DNA from: Rhodovastum sp963709085
GTDB taxonomy: Bacteria > Pseudomonadota > Alphaproteobacteria > Acetobacterales > Acetobacteraceae
DNA length: 64,000 nucleotides
NCBI GenBank assembly: GCA_963709085.1
Contig: CAVPVB010000011.1
Span: 1 to 64,000, forward strand
Direction: 5' to 3'
Shown here: positions 1-8,179 of the stretch, in pieces
Layout of the letters: each line of letters begins with the position of its first letter
Numbering within the stretch: position 1 is the first letter of the stretch
The notes under the pieces: generated by a model
The model's input: the letters and a program-made list of their open reading frames with translations, nothing else
Databases searched by the model: none
Told to the model about the DNA's origin: nothing
Program-made: the position numbers and the translations under genes

Positions 1-207
1 GGCCCCGCCGGACCACACATTGTGGCCGACCACCAGGGCTGCGCCGCCGGCCATGGTGAAGATGCCGGTGACCAGGATCAGCCCGGGGCTTTCCATCATC
101 GCGTTGATCGCTTCCAGCGACGCCTTGGGCCGGGCCACGAGAACGCCGCACATCAGGAGGCAGCAAAGGCCAAGAAACTTGCCCAGAAACAGGGTGAGTG
201 GCGACAT
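1..207 (-). CDS. Small integral membrane protein, truncated by window edge
   Basis: The reverse strand reads open from an ATG at 207 to the left edge of the window (69 codons, no stop). The product starts MSPLTLFLGKFLG and contains two hydrophobic stretches, roughly residues 4-25 and 40-62, so it looks like a short multi-pass membrane protein. The motif NAMMESPGL between them is typical of a conserved small membrane protein of unknown role in proteobacteria, which I recognise only as a family resemblance. No function is assigned. The 3' end lies outside the window. Confidence 0.6.
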   Translation of the reverse strand, partial: MSPLTLFLGKFLGLCCLLMCGVLVARPKASLEAINAMMESPGLILVTGIFTMAGGAALVVGHNVWSGGA

Positions 208-549
208 CGCCCTAACTGTTGGGCGTGGGACGTCCAGGGCAATCCGATTCGAGTCTATGTGTATCGTCGAATGCACTGTCTCAAGTGGGCCATCCCCGCG
301 CCTGACGCGAAAGCCGCCGGCTCGTTCTGGAGGCCGCGCTGTGATCGCCGACGCGACGCCCAGCCTGCGGCCACCACGGAACAGCGTCTGGTTCTCCACC
401 CCGGACCGCCCGCGCTGTTCGTAGCGAAAAATCGCGCAGCCCCGACGACGGGTCGCGTAGGGTTTGCCCGTCCTTGGCTCTGTTTCTTCCTCATCAGCCG
501 GACGCGCCATTACGGGGTGAGGCAGCAACTAAGGCGCGAGAGACCCCCT

Positions 550-906
550 ATGGCCGACCACGTTGTGAACACCTACCTGGGCCTTCAAGCAGGTGCCGCT
601 TACGTCCGCCATCTTCCTGGGCGCCGCCGCACTGGCCCCCGCCGCGCATGCCGATGGGCCCTGGGCCGCGGCGCATCCCCGCCGCGATCAGGTCAATGAC
701 CGGCTGGCCAACCAGTCGCGCCGCATCAACCAGGAATACGCGCCGGCGAAATCACCCGCGGCCAGGCCGCGCAACTGCACCACGAGGATCATCAGGTCCG
801 CCAGGAAGAGCGCCTGATGGCCTCGCAGAACGGCAGCCACATCACCCGCCTGGAGCAGCAACGCTGAACCAGCAGGAGAACCGGATCAGCCGCAGATCGG
901 CCCGAA
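550..906 (+). pseudogene. Broken copy of small secreted protein (cassette gene 1)
   Basis: This matches the intact 119-residue gene at 38303-38662. The reading frame is broken at least three times: an extra base after the ACCTAC codons near 580, a lost base in the NQEY region near 742, and further loss near 860. The aligned stop codon has also changed (taa to gaa near 904). The recognisable parts are the hydrophobic signal region (FLGAAALAPAAHAD) and the block HPRRDQVNDRLANQSRRINQ. The gene is not expected to make its normal product. Confidence 0.8.
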
Positions 907-926
907 ACCTCGCCGCGCCGTCCGCC

Positions 927-1504
927 ATGACCCCGCCGCCCGGCCCATCCGCGTCGGCGGAACGAAGCGACGAGGCCCTGATGGACCTCGTCGCCGGTGG
1001 CGACCGGCAGGCCTTCGCGGTTCTGATCGAGCGGCACCGGCATCGCGCCATGCGTCTGGCCTACACCGTCACCCGCAATCGCAGCGCCGCCGAGGATGTC
1101 GTGCAGGAGGCGTTCCTGCGGGTCTGGACCAGGCGCGCGACTGGGACCGACGCGGCGCCGCGCGGTTCGCCGGATGGTTCGGCCGCGTCACGGTCAATCT
1201 GGCCATCGATGGAGCGCGCCGCGCGCGAGGACCATTCGGACGACAAGCTCGCCCTCGCCGATCCAGGCTTGGCCTCCGACGATGCCGTGCATGCGGGGCA
1301 GATCGCCCGCGCATCGGCCAGGCCCTGGCCACGCTGCCGGAGCGTCAGCGCGTCGCCTTCGCGCTCTGCCAGATCGACCGGATGAGCAATGCCGAGGCCG
1401 CGGAGTCGCTCGGGATCAGCACGGGCGCGCTGGAACTGCTGCTGGTGCGCGCCCGCAAGGCGATGCGCTCGAAACTCGCCGACATGATCGAGGCAATCCG
1501 ATGA
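927..1504 (+). pseudogene. Frameshifted ECF RNA polymerase sigma factor, copy A
   Basis: The start and sigma region 2 are readable and match the intact sigma gene at 38682-39263. A base is missing near 1133 (WTRARDW in copy B becomes WTRRATG) and the frame is disturbed again near 1310 (ARRIGQ becomes ARASARP). Region 4, which recognises the -35 element, is therefore out of frame. The end overlaps the anti-sigma start as in copy B. Unless rescued, this copy cannot supply a sigma factor. Confidence 0.85.
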
Positions 1505-1938
1505 ACCTTACCGAATTCGAGGACGGCATCGGCCGCTACGGCACGGCGATCGACACCTGGCCGCCGGCCGAGCGCGCCGCCGCCCTGGCCTTGCTGGCCG
1601 CCACGCCGGAGGCCGCGCGCCTGCTCGAGCAGGCACGCCGGCTCGACCGCCTGTTCATGGTCGAAGCCTGCCCGCCGCCGCCGGCGGTCGCCGCCATTCT
1701 CTCGCGCGCGATCGCCGCGCGGCCTTCGATCTGGACCCGCTTGTCGGCCGTCCTCGGCCCCGAGATCGGGTCGTTTTCCTGGCTGCAGGCCAGCGGTCTT
1801 GCGGCGTGCCTGGTGGTCGGCGTGATCATCGGCAGCGTCATGACGCCACAGCGCGAGGTCATTTCGCTGGCCTTGCTCGACTTCGGCGTCGGCGCCCAAT
1901 CCGGCTTCGGCGCGCATCTGGACACCGTCGATGAGTGA
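1501..1938 (+). CDS. Anti-sigma factor-like single-pass membrane protein, copy A
   Basis: This 145-residue protein has an acidic, helical N-terminal half (about 1-95) with the feature DTWPPAERAAALALLA, one membrane segment at about 96-118 (SGLAACLVVGVIIGSVM) and a short C-terminal tail. Its ATG overlaps the sigma stop by four bases, the usual layout of an ECF sigma/anti-sigma pair. By position and topology it should hold the sigma factor at the membrane, with the small domain in the cytoplasm. Here its sigma partner is broken, so this copy may act on the copy B sigma factor instead. That role is inference; no known anti-sigma zinc motif (HxxxCxxC) is visible. Confidence 0.65.
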   Translation: MNLTEFEDGIGRYGTAIDTWPPAERAAALALLAATPEAARLLEQARRLDRLFMVEACPPPPAVAAILSRAIAARPSIWTRLSAVLGPEIGSFSWLQASGLAACLVVGVIIGSVMTPQREVISLALLDFGVGAQSGFGAHLDTVDE

Positions 1939-2396
1939 CCGTCCCGCCCCGCGCGGCCGCTGGCTCGCCCTCGTTCTGCTGGCCTCGCTCGCGGTCAATT
2001 GCCTGTTGGCCGGGGTGATGTTCGGCACCCGCATCGCCGGTCCGGCCCTGCGCGACCAGCCGCCGGTGGCCGCACCACTGGGCGGGGGCGCCTTCGGTCA
2101 ACATGTGGGCCAGCCTGCCGGACGCCGAACGGCGCAAGTTCATGCTGGCCATGCGGCCCTATCGCCCGGGCATCCGGGCGGCGCGCATGGCCCTGATCGA
2201 CGCCCGCCGCCACCTGGCCGCGACGATCGCGGAGCCGGACTTCAACGCCGCTGCCGTCACCGCCGCCTTCGCCGATGTGCGCACGCACGCCAGCGCCCTG
2301 CAGGAACGTGTGCAGGAAGCCACCGCCGCCGCGCTCGCGGCCGTCAGCCCGGAGTCCCGCCGCGAACTGGCCGGGACGTTGAACGTGCCACCATAA
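1931..2396 (+). pseudogene. Frameshifted periplasmic metal-sensor-like protein, copy A
   Basis: The first 60 codons match the intact copy at 39690-40154, then an extra base near 2115 (GQLPEPERR becomes GQPAGRRTA) shifts the frame. The rest is recognisable in the next frame (MAMRPYRPGIRAARMAL). The family has an N-terminal membrane anchor and a periplasmic helical hairpin of the Spy/CpxP/CnrX type. It starts inside the end of the anti-sigma gene, an 8-base overlap. Confidence 0.8.
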
Positions 2397-2460
2397 CGCT
2401 CGGCGCCGCGCGCCTGCACGGCGTCGAAACAATCCCCCCTCAGCAACAGGAGACCCTGAA

Positions 2461-2676
2461 ATGGCCGGACATCCGGACAGTCCCGCGCGCGCGCCTGCCA
2501 CCAACCAGTGCGGCGTCATCGATCCAACCCGCCAGCCCGGCTGGCGCCTCGGCCGCGCTGCCCCGGCGGTGCTGGCCGGGCTGCTGCTGATCTTTGCCCT
2601 CGGCGGATGCGCCTGCCGGCCCGGCTATGTCGGCCCCTATGGCGGCATCCATCCGGCCCGCTGCGTGGTCTGGTAA
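2461..2676 (+). CDS. Small lipoprotein-like or membrane protein, cassette gene 5, copy A
   Basis: This is a 71-residue protein with a charged N-terminus of about 35 residues, a hydrophobic segment (about 36-50, AVLAGLLLIFALGGCAC) and a short tail rich in Gly, Pro and Tyr. The LGGC block resembles a lipobox but sits after an unusually long N-terminal region, so a plain membrane anchor is equally possible. The copy at 40218-40433 has the same length. An AACAGGAG ribosome site lies just upstream. No function is known to me. Confidence 0.55.
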   Translation: MAGHPDSPARAPATNQCGVIDPTRQPGWRLGRAAPAVLAGLLLIFALGGCACRPGYVGPYGGIHPARCVVW

Positions 2677-2688
2677 GGAGGAGAACCG

Positions 2689-2955
2689 ATGCAACGGATG
2701 TTCGCGTTCGGCCGGGTCTGGGTCATGGCGGCCGGACTGGCGGCCTTCGCCGTGCTGCTGCTGTCGCCGAAGCCGGCAGCGGCCTGGTGGGACCGCCCCG
2801 GTTGGGGATGGCACGCAGGATGGGGGTGGCATCCGGGATGGGGCTACCATTGGCGCCGCTGCTGCTGGCGCCCCGGCGTGGTCGTCGTCCGCCGCCCCTG
2901 GATCCCCGGGCACTGGCATGGTTCCTGGTGGGTGCCGGGTCATTGGGCCTGGTGA
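2689..2955 (+). CDS. Small secreted Trp/Gly-rich protein, copy A
   Basis: This is an 88-residue protein with a signal peptide (about 1-31, cut after PAAA) and a mature part made of W/G/H repeats (GWGWHAGWGWHPGW) followed by two PGHW motifs. The composition is that of the YXWGXW group of envelope proteins of unknown function. It is 14 residues shorter than copy B (40445-40753), because the proline/valine-rich linker after RPGVVV is shortened. An AAGGAGG ribosome site precedes the start. Confidence 0.65.
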   Translation: MQRMFAFGRVWVMAAGLAAFAVLLLSPKPAAAWWDRPGWGWHAGWGWHPGWGYHWRRCCWRPGVVVVRRPWIPGHWHGSWWVPGHWAW

Positions 2956-3006
2956 CCCGCCACGTTCCGATCGCATCTGTGGAATAACCCGACCTGGAGG
3001 ACCACC

Positions 3007-3654
3007 ATGCGCCCAGGCCTGCTCACTGCCTTCCTGATCGCCGCCAGCCTCCCCGCGGGACCGGCCCTGGCCGGGGACGCACCGCAAAGCAACGCGGCCA
3101 GCAATATCGGCCCCGCCGATACCAGCTCCGCGATCGCGCCGCGCCTGCCGACCCCGCCCGCCGGCGATGATGCGACGATAAGGCAATACCTGCTCGACGC
3201 CCGCCAGGCGCTGGCGGAGGGCCGCACCGGCACCGCCCAGGAGGCGCTGGAACGGGCCGAGACGCGGATGCTCGACCGCGCCGTCCCCGCCCCGCGCCTG
3301 CACCAGCCCAACCGCAGCCCGCTGGTCGAACAGGTCGCCGCCGCCCGCCAGGCGCTGGGAACCAACGACACGAACCGCGCGCTGCAAATTCTGGACGCCG
3401 CCCTCTCGATCCCGCCGAACGCCCCGCCCGGCCGTCCCTATATCGCGGTGCCGCCGCCCCGGCCGGAGCCGATCCCACCGCCGCCCGGCGCACGGTATGT
3501 CTGGCTGCCCGGGCACTGGCTCTGGAACGGCCGCGCCTATGTTTGGGTGCGCGGCCGCTACGAGCTGGCCCCGGCGCCGGAACGGCATTTCATCCCCGGC
3601 CATTGGGAGCCGCGCGGCGCGGCCTGGGTCTGGGTGCCTCCGCATTGGTCATAG
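3007..3654 (+). CDS. YXWGXW repeat-containing exported protein, copy A
   Basis: This is a 215-residue protein. Residues 1-22 form a signal peptide ending ALA. A helical region with QYLLDARQALAEGRTG (about 57-130) resembles a short repeat hairpin. A proline-rich linker follows, then a C-terminal region with YVWLPGHWLWNGRAY and FIPGHWEPRGAAWVW. The YXWGXW motif is found in many proteobacterial exported proteins, often encoded beside ECF sigma factors. The copy at 40805-41452 is nearly identical. A role in envelope stress or metal response is inferred from the cassette only. Confidence 0.75.
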   Translation: MRPGLLTAFLIAASLPAGPALAGDAPQSNAASNIGPADTSSAIAPRLPTPPAGDDATIRQYLLDARQALAEGRTGTAQEALERAETRMLDRAVPAPRLHQPNRSPLVEQVAAARQALGTNDTNRALQILDAALSIPPNAPPGRPYIAVPPPRPEPIPPPPGARYVWLPGHWLWNGRAYVWVRGRYELAPAPERHFIPGHWEPRGAAWVWVPPHWS

Positions 3655-3787
3655 CGGGAGCCCCGTATGCCTGTGGGGGCCATGATCCGTCCGGTCGCGG
3701 CAGAATGGCTCCTGCTGCCCGTCTGATCGATGCGGCAGCACGTCCGTTCGGGATGTGCTGCGAAGCGTTGAGCAGCCGCGACGAAAA

Positions 3788-4270
3788 TTACTCGCGGCGA
3801 AGAGCGCCGGCGAATGTGAGCATGGGCGTCGCCTGACCGGCGAGGGACATGCTTTCCTCGTAGACAAGATTGTCGCCTTCACGCCGCATCGTCGAACGCC
3901 AGATGCCGGGTTTGCCATCCGGCCCGGGCAGGACGAAATAGGATTCAACAAAATCCGTCTCGTACCGGCCCGCCTGCTTTCCGTCGGGACCGAACAGCAC
4001 GCCGTCCTTCATCGACATGATTTCCCGCGCGAAGGTCGCATCGATTTTCAGCTCGGCACAAACGCGCCGGCCGCCGTCGAGGATGAACGACCCGTCGGAC
4101 GCCGTCAGAAAAGACAGCGAGAACAGCGAGCAAGACGCCAGTTCGCCATACCGGATGAGAACGCCCTGGCCGGCCCATTTGCCATTGAAGCCCGACACGG
4201 CTTCATCGGCGCAAGCCATCTGCGCGGTGAGCCCAAGCGCCAACGCAAGACCGATTGTTCTGCACCACAT
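3788..4270 (-). CDS. Secreted protein of unknown function, facing the cassette
   Basis: This is a 160-residue protein with a signal peptide (about 1-21, cut after ACA). The mature part starts FNGKWAGQGVLIRYG and has the alternating pattern of a small beta-barrel (lipocalin-like), which is a guess from pattern alone. The stop lies at the right end of cassette copy A, so the two converge. A relic of the 3' end of the same gene occurs at 37990-38060, left of copy B, and the first bases of its 3' end reappear at about 41585, so this gene was once part of the duplicated unit. Confidence 0.65.
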   Translation of the reverse strand: MWCRTIGLALALGLTAQMACADEAVSGFNGKWAGQGVLIRYGELASCSLFSLSFLTASDGSFILDGGRRVCAELKIDATFAREIMSMKDGVLFGPDGKQAGRYETDFVESYFVLPGPDGKPGIWRSTMRREGDNLVYEESMSLAGQATPMLTFAGALRRE

Positions 4271-4354
4271 CGCGCGCTGCCCAGTTTCCGCCGTGTCCGT
4301 CTCCAGATGAAGCGTTGAACCTCCGCGTCGCGACGACTGCGAACCGGCGCGGCG

Positions 4355-4567
4355 CTACCTCTCCCTGCCGGGACGCAGCCGCGTCACCGCGCAGGCCGGC
4401 TCCGGCAGCGGCGTCCACCCGGCGATGGTCCGGGCGCATGCCCGTGCCTTCGCGTTGTCGGTGACCCCCGGAAACCGCCGGCGCAGCTCAATGGCGGCGG
4501 ACAGCTCGCCTTCCTGCTCAAAGACAGCGCGGATCGCGGCGGCATCGGCTTCGGTGACAGCGAACAT
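4355..4567 (-). CDS. Conserved small hypothetical protein
   Basis: The reverse strand encodes MFAVTEADAAAIRAVFEQ followed by a helical, charged region and the block AKARACARTIAGW (70 residues). The frame opens upstream to 4627, but the ATG at 4567 gives the natural N-terminus. I know similar short proteins from alphaproteobacterial accessory DNA, without a function. It is transcribed away from the VapBC pair. Confidence 0.45.
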   Translation of the reverse strand: MFAVTEADAAAIRAVFEQEGELSAAIELRRRFPGVTDNAKARACARTIAGWTPLPEPACAVTRLRPGRER

Positions 4568-4683
4568 ACCAGAAGCATGGCCACTCCGGTCACGGGCGGC
4601 AAGGGTGGTGCGCGGGCATGTCATCATCCTGCTGGCCGGCCCATGCCGCCAGGCCGGGCAGAGCCTCTGGCTGGCCGTCTGTG

Positions 4684-4715
4684 TGTGTAGACATTATCGT
4701 CTTCACGCCTACACA
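4684..4715. promoter_or_regulatory. Candidate VapBC operator
   Basis: An inverted repeat with arms TGTGTAG and CTACACA lies directly upstream of the AGGAGG ribosome site of the VapB-like gene. VapB antitoxins usually repress their own promoter through such palindromes. Assignment is by position only. Confidence 0.4.
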
Positions 4716-4725
4716 GGAGGGGCCG

Positions 4726-5001
4726 GTGCCACTCAACATCCGCAGCGAAGAGGTCAACCGCCTCGCCGGGAAGCTGGCCGCCCGCCAGCATATCAGCAAG
4801 ACTGACGCCGTGAAGCTCGCGCTCGAAAACGAGTTGCGCCGCCTCGACGAGGCCCAGCCGCTCCGCGAACGGCTGCGGCCGCTGCAGGAGCGGGTGCTCG
4901 CCAGGCCGCCGACCGGACAGCGGTCGAGCAAGGCTTTCCATGGCGATTTCAGCGGAGGGACTCAATGTTCGTCGACGCCTCGGCGATCGTCGCGATCCTG
5001 A
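4726..5001 (+). CDS. vapB: VapB-family antitoxin
   Basis: The protein starts at a GTG six bases after a perfect AGGAGG site and begins PLNIRSEEVNRLAGKLAA, the N-terminus of the Rv0623-like VapB group: a short DNA-binding fold that dimerises and a tail that blocks the toxin. The core is about 75 residues. The frame runs 37 bases into the toxin gene, giving a non-typical tail of about a dozen residues after FSGG (91 residues in all). Family members usually stop near the toxin start, so the extension may reflect loss of the native stop. Confidence 0.75.
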   Translation: MPLNIRSEEVNRLAGKLAARQHISKTDAVKLALENELRRLDEAQPLRERLRPLQERVLARPPTGQRSSKAFHGDFSGGTQCSSTPRRSSRS

Positions 5002-5375
5002 CCCGCGCGCCCGATGCCGACGCTCTGGCGGATGCGCTGGAGACGGCCCGGTCGCCGATCACCTCGCCCATTTCCGTGTTCGAGGCCGCGCTCGGTCTCT
5101 GCCGCCGGCGGCATGCAACCGTCGCCGAGGCACTGGCCGACGTGCAGGCGTTCCTCGCCATCGCCGGTATCCGCACCGTGTCGATCACCGGCAAGGAAGC
5201 GGAGACGGCGCTCGACGCCTTCGCACGGTATGGCAAGGGCGGGAGCCATCCTGCCCAGCTCACGCCCGGCGCCTGCTTCGCCTACGCCGTTGCGCGGAAT
5301 TACCGCACGCCCCTGCTGGCCGCGGGAAACGATTTCGACAAGACCGACATTCGCGCGGCGTCACCGCCGCGGTGA
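4965..5375 (+). CDS. vapC: VapC-family PIN-domain ribonuclease toxin
   Basis: This is a 136-residue PIN-domain protein. The first acidic residue is in MFVDASAIVAIL, the second in SVFEAALGL, and the C-terminal acidic pair lies around AGNDFDKTDI, matching the metal-binding quartet of VapC RNases. VapC toxins cleave tRNA or rRNA when the antitoxin is degraded. The gene overlaps vapB, so the two are co-translated. It looks intact. Confidence 0.85.
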   Translation: MFVDASAIVAILTRAPDADALADALETARSPITSPISVFEAALGLCRRRHATVAEALADVQAFLAIAGIRTVSITGKEAETALDAFARYGKGGSHPAQLTPGACFAYAVARNYRTPLLAAGNDFDKTDIRAASPPR

Positions 5376-5531
5376 GCGGCGGCGGCGCGCATTCCGTTCC
5401 GATGGGCATCCCGATTGTGCCGGCCTGGGGGCACGACAGACTCCGTCATTGCGGCAGCCGGCCGGGCAGTTCGATTTGTTGCGGTAATGGCTCCAACGAA
5501 CGAACCGCCCCTCCGGTACGAGTTTTGCGAC

Positions 5532-5873
5532 GAAACGGGAACATCGGTTTTCGAAGGCAACTGCAGCGCCGCCTTGGCGCCTGGCGGCGGCCCAGCGCAA
5601 CCATCGCGGATAACAATCTGAATTCGTTATCGATCGACGAATTGTGGCAGCCACTCGACAGGCGCGGTAATCGTACCTGGCACCGCCGCCACCCGGTCTG
5701 CCCGTCATAATCGTTTCGGGCGACGCGCCGCGGAGGCCAGTCTTTCGCTGGCTTTGGCGGTCGTGAACGGAGAGGCGCTCGGCGTGGGCGCGCCTGCAAA
5801 CGGTGGTTTGTGTATCACTTCCGTAATTGTAAATCGACGCTGCCCGCCATGGCGGCCGGGAAAGGACGCGGGC
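5532..5873. promoter_or_regulatory. Candidate res (resolution) region of Tn 1
   Basis: These 342 bases between the left inverted repeat and the resolvase start hold no supported gene. They are less GC-rich than the neighbours and contain AT-rich partial repeats (near 5610-5640 and 5815-5835). In Tn3-family elements the res site, where resolvase binds and recombines cointegrates, lies next to tnpR. I cannot delimit subsites. Confidence 0.35.
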
Positions 5874-6821
5874 ATGCGGATGCGGAACGCGGCGGCGGCC
5901 TCCAAAACCCGCCTGGTCGGCTACGCCAGGGTCTCGACCGAGGAACAGCAGACTGATCCGCAGGCGGATGAACTGCGCGCCGCCGGCTGCGTGGTGGTGC
6001 ACGCGGAGCATGCCTCTGGCGCCGATCGTGGCCGTCCGGTGCTGGCGCAGGTGCTGCGCGACATCCGGCCCGGCGAGACCCTGGTGGTGGTACGCCTCGA
6101 CCGCCTGGCCCGCTCGGTCGCGCATCTGCTCAGCGTCATCGAGCAATTGGAAGCGAAGGGCGCGCACTTCCGCTCCTTGCGCGATCCCATCGACACCACG
6201 ACGCCGCAGGGCATGTTCTCGCTGCAGGTGCTTGGCGCTGTCGCGCAGCTGGAACGGGCGCTGATCGCCGAGCGCACCAAGGCTGGGCTGCGGTCGGCCA
6301 AGGTCCGTGGACGGGTCGGCGGCAACCCAGGACTGCGCGCCCGGGATCCAGGGACCATCCGCAAGCTGCGGTCGGCACGCGATGCCGCCCACCTCGCTGC
6401 CCTGCTCGCCGGCCTCGATGCCTGGCTGCCGACAGTGCGACGAATGCGCCCCGACCAGCCCTGGGGTGATGTCGTGCAGGTGCTCAACCGCCGCGGCGGT
6501 GGCCAGGCATGGACCGCGCAGCGCCTGCGCCGGGCGGTGCACCGGTTGGCGAGTGAAGGCATCATCGAAGCCAGCTTGCTCGGAAGAGCCCAACGCAGGC
6601 CAGCCGATGACCGGCTGGTGGCGCTGGTGGCCGGCATCGTCCGGGCGGCGCCGGCAATGACATTGCAGCAGGTCGCCAGCCAACTCGAAGCCATGCATGA
6701 GCGCACGCCGCGCGGCGGCACACGCTGGCATCCCTCGTCGGTCAGGAACCTGCTGCAACAGGCGGAACGGCGCGGGTTACTCGGTCCTGGTGCAGAGCCG
6801 CGGGGACCAAGCGCCCGCTGA
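5874..6821 (+). CDS. tnpR: Serine resolvase/recombinase of Tn 1
   Basis: The N-terminal catalytic domain (about 12-150) shows GYARVSTEEQ with the catalytic serine, RPVLAQVLRD, and the arginine block VRLDRLARS. The C-terminal half is longer than in classical TnpR (315 residues against about 185) and carries two helix-turn-helix-like stretches. The protein should resolve transposition cointegrates at res. The start is taken at ATG 5874, preceded by AAAGGA; a second ATG lies at 5880. It is transcribed towards tnpA. Confidence 0.85.
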   Translation: MRMRNAAAASKTRLVGYARVSTEEQQTDPQADELRAAGCVVVHAEHASGADRGRPVLAQVLRDIRPGETLVVVRLDRLARSVAHLLSVIEQLEAKGAHFRSLRDPIDTTTPQGMFSLQVLGAVAQLERALIAERTKAGLRSAKVRGRVGGNPGLRARDPGTIRKLRSARDAAHLAALLAGLDAWLPTVRRMRPDQPWGDVVQVLNRRGGGQAWTAQRLRRAVHRLASEGIIEASLLGRAQRRPADDRLVALVAGIVRAAPAMTLQQVASQLEAMHERTPRGGTRWHPSSVRNLLQQAERRGLLGPGAEPRGPSAR

Positions 6822-8179
6822 CCCGGCGACATCCGGCCGCGGCGCCGTGCCATGAGGTCTGCGACAGGGTAACGGCATTCGAAAGCAGCGCCTCCAAGCT
6901 CTGCCACATTCAAGATCTGCACAATACACCAATTGACTCTCTGGGCCGTTTGGCTGATCTGCGGCGGATCAAGGTCCTGGAGGCGGAAGTGACGCGACGG
7001 CAGAGATTGACCGCATCCCAGATTACAGAGCTGTTTGATCCGCCGGCCGAGCAACGGGAATTGGTACGTCACTTCACGCTGTCGGAAGCGGACCTTGCAG
7101 CAATCGCTCGCTCCCATGGCGATCACAATCGCCTCGGCCATGCCCTTATGCTCTGCTACCTGCGCTATCCCGGTCGTGCCCTGCGTCCCGGCGAACGGCC
7201 GCCGGCGGCGCTGCTTGCATTTGTCGCTGAGCAGGTCGGGATCTTTCCTGGGACGGTTGACGCATACCTCGCGGCAGAGCGGAATCGCCAGCACCATGCC
7301 ATCGAATGCCAGCGCCAGCTCGGATTGCGTCCGTTCGGCAGGCGAACGGCGGCGGAATTGGCGGATGCCCTCCTGCCCCAGGCGATCGAAGACGACCGCT
7401 TCGTCCATCTGGCAGCGCTGGTCATGCAAACTTGCCGGCAACGCCGAATTATCGTTCCGTCTCCGGCTGCACTCGAACGGTTGTGCGGCGAACTCCGCGA
7501 TCGAGCCCGCCGGGAGGTCTATCGCCGCCTGGCAGGAGATCTGTCCGCCGAACAGCGCCGCCGGCTCGATGCGCTGACACAGCGGCGGGAAGATACCGGT
7601 CAGACCTGGCTGACCTGGTTGCGGCAAATGCCAGAGGCCGCCAGGCCGGATGCCATACTCGGTCTGATCGAACGCCTCGAACATGTGCGCGCGATCGGCA
7701 TCCAACCCGGTCGTGGCCACCAGGTCCATCAGGCACGCCTTGCTCGGCTTGTTCGTGAGGCTGGCCGCAGCACGGTCCAGCATGTCGCCGACCACGAGCG
7801 GCAGCGCCGCCACGCGACGCTGGTCGCCATTTGCCTGGACCTCGCCACCAGCCTGACCGATCAGGCCATCGATGTGTTCGACCGCCTGATCGGTGCCCTC
7901 TTTCGCAAGGCCGAGGGACGGCAGGTCCGCGCCTTTCAGGCCGATGCCAGATCCATCAACGACAAAGTCCGTCTCTTTGCCCGCGTCGGCGATGCGCTGA
8001 TCGCCGCCCACGACAAGAAGCAGGATGCTTTCGGCGCCATCGAAACGGTAATCCCCTGGAAGCGGACCCGTTCACACCCCCCCCCTCCTGTCTTGGGCGT
8101 CTGACTGGGTTGGCTCCCCTGGCTGAGGCGGCGAACGGAGGGGCTTGCCTGATGGAGCGAAACGGATTCTACGCTCCCT

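Larger units (their letters stand above)
403..3787 (+). repeat. ECF sigma/YXWGXW cassette, copy A (decayed)
   Basis: From about 403 to about 3787 the sequence matches 38158-41600 gene for gene, with near-identity over long stretches and the same gene order and spacing. Copy A carries frameshifts in three of its seven genes (550-906, 927-1504, 1931-2396), while copy B is open throughout. Both copies share a conserved leader, for example the block at 489-508 and 38242-38261. The stretch 208-549 between the left membrane gene and the first cassette gene shows no other supported gene. Confidence 0.9.

Noticed and set aside
5480..5531. Left repeat of Tn 1 as part of a protein gene (frame from 5415)
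   Set aside because: The sequence is a transposon inverted repeat, repeated at 12154-12195; the open frame across it is incidental.
5361..8011. Long reverse frames opposite the resolvase and tnpA (465 and 696 codons)
   Set aside because: Both are antisense to well-supported mobile-element genes and have no recognisable motifs.
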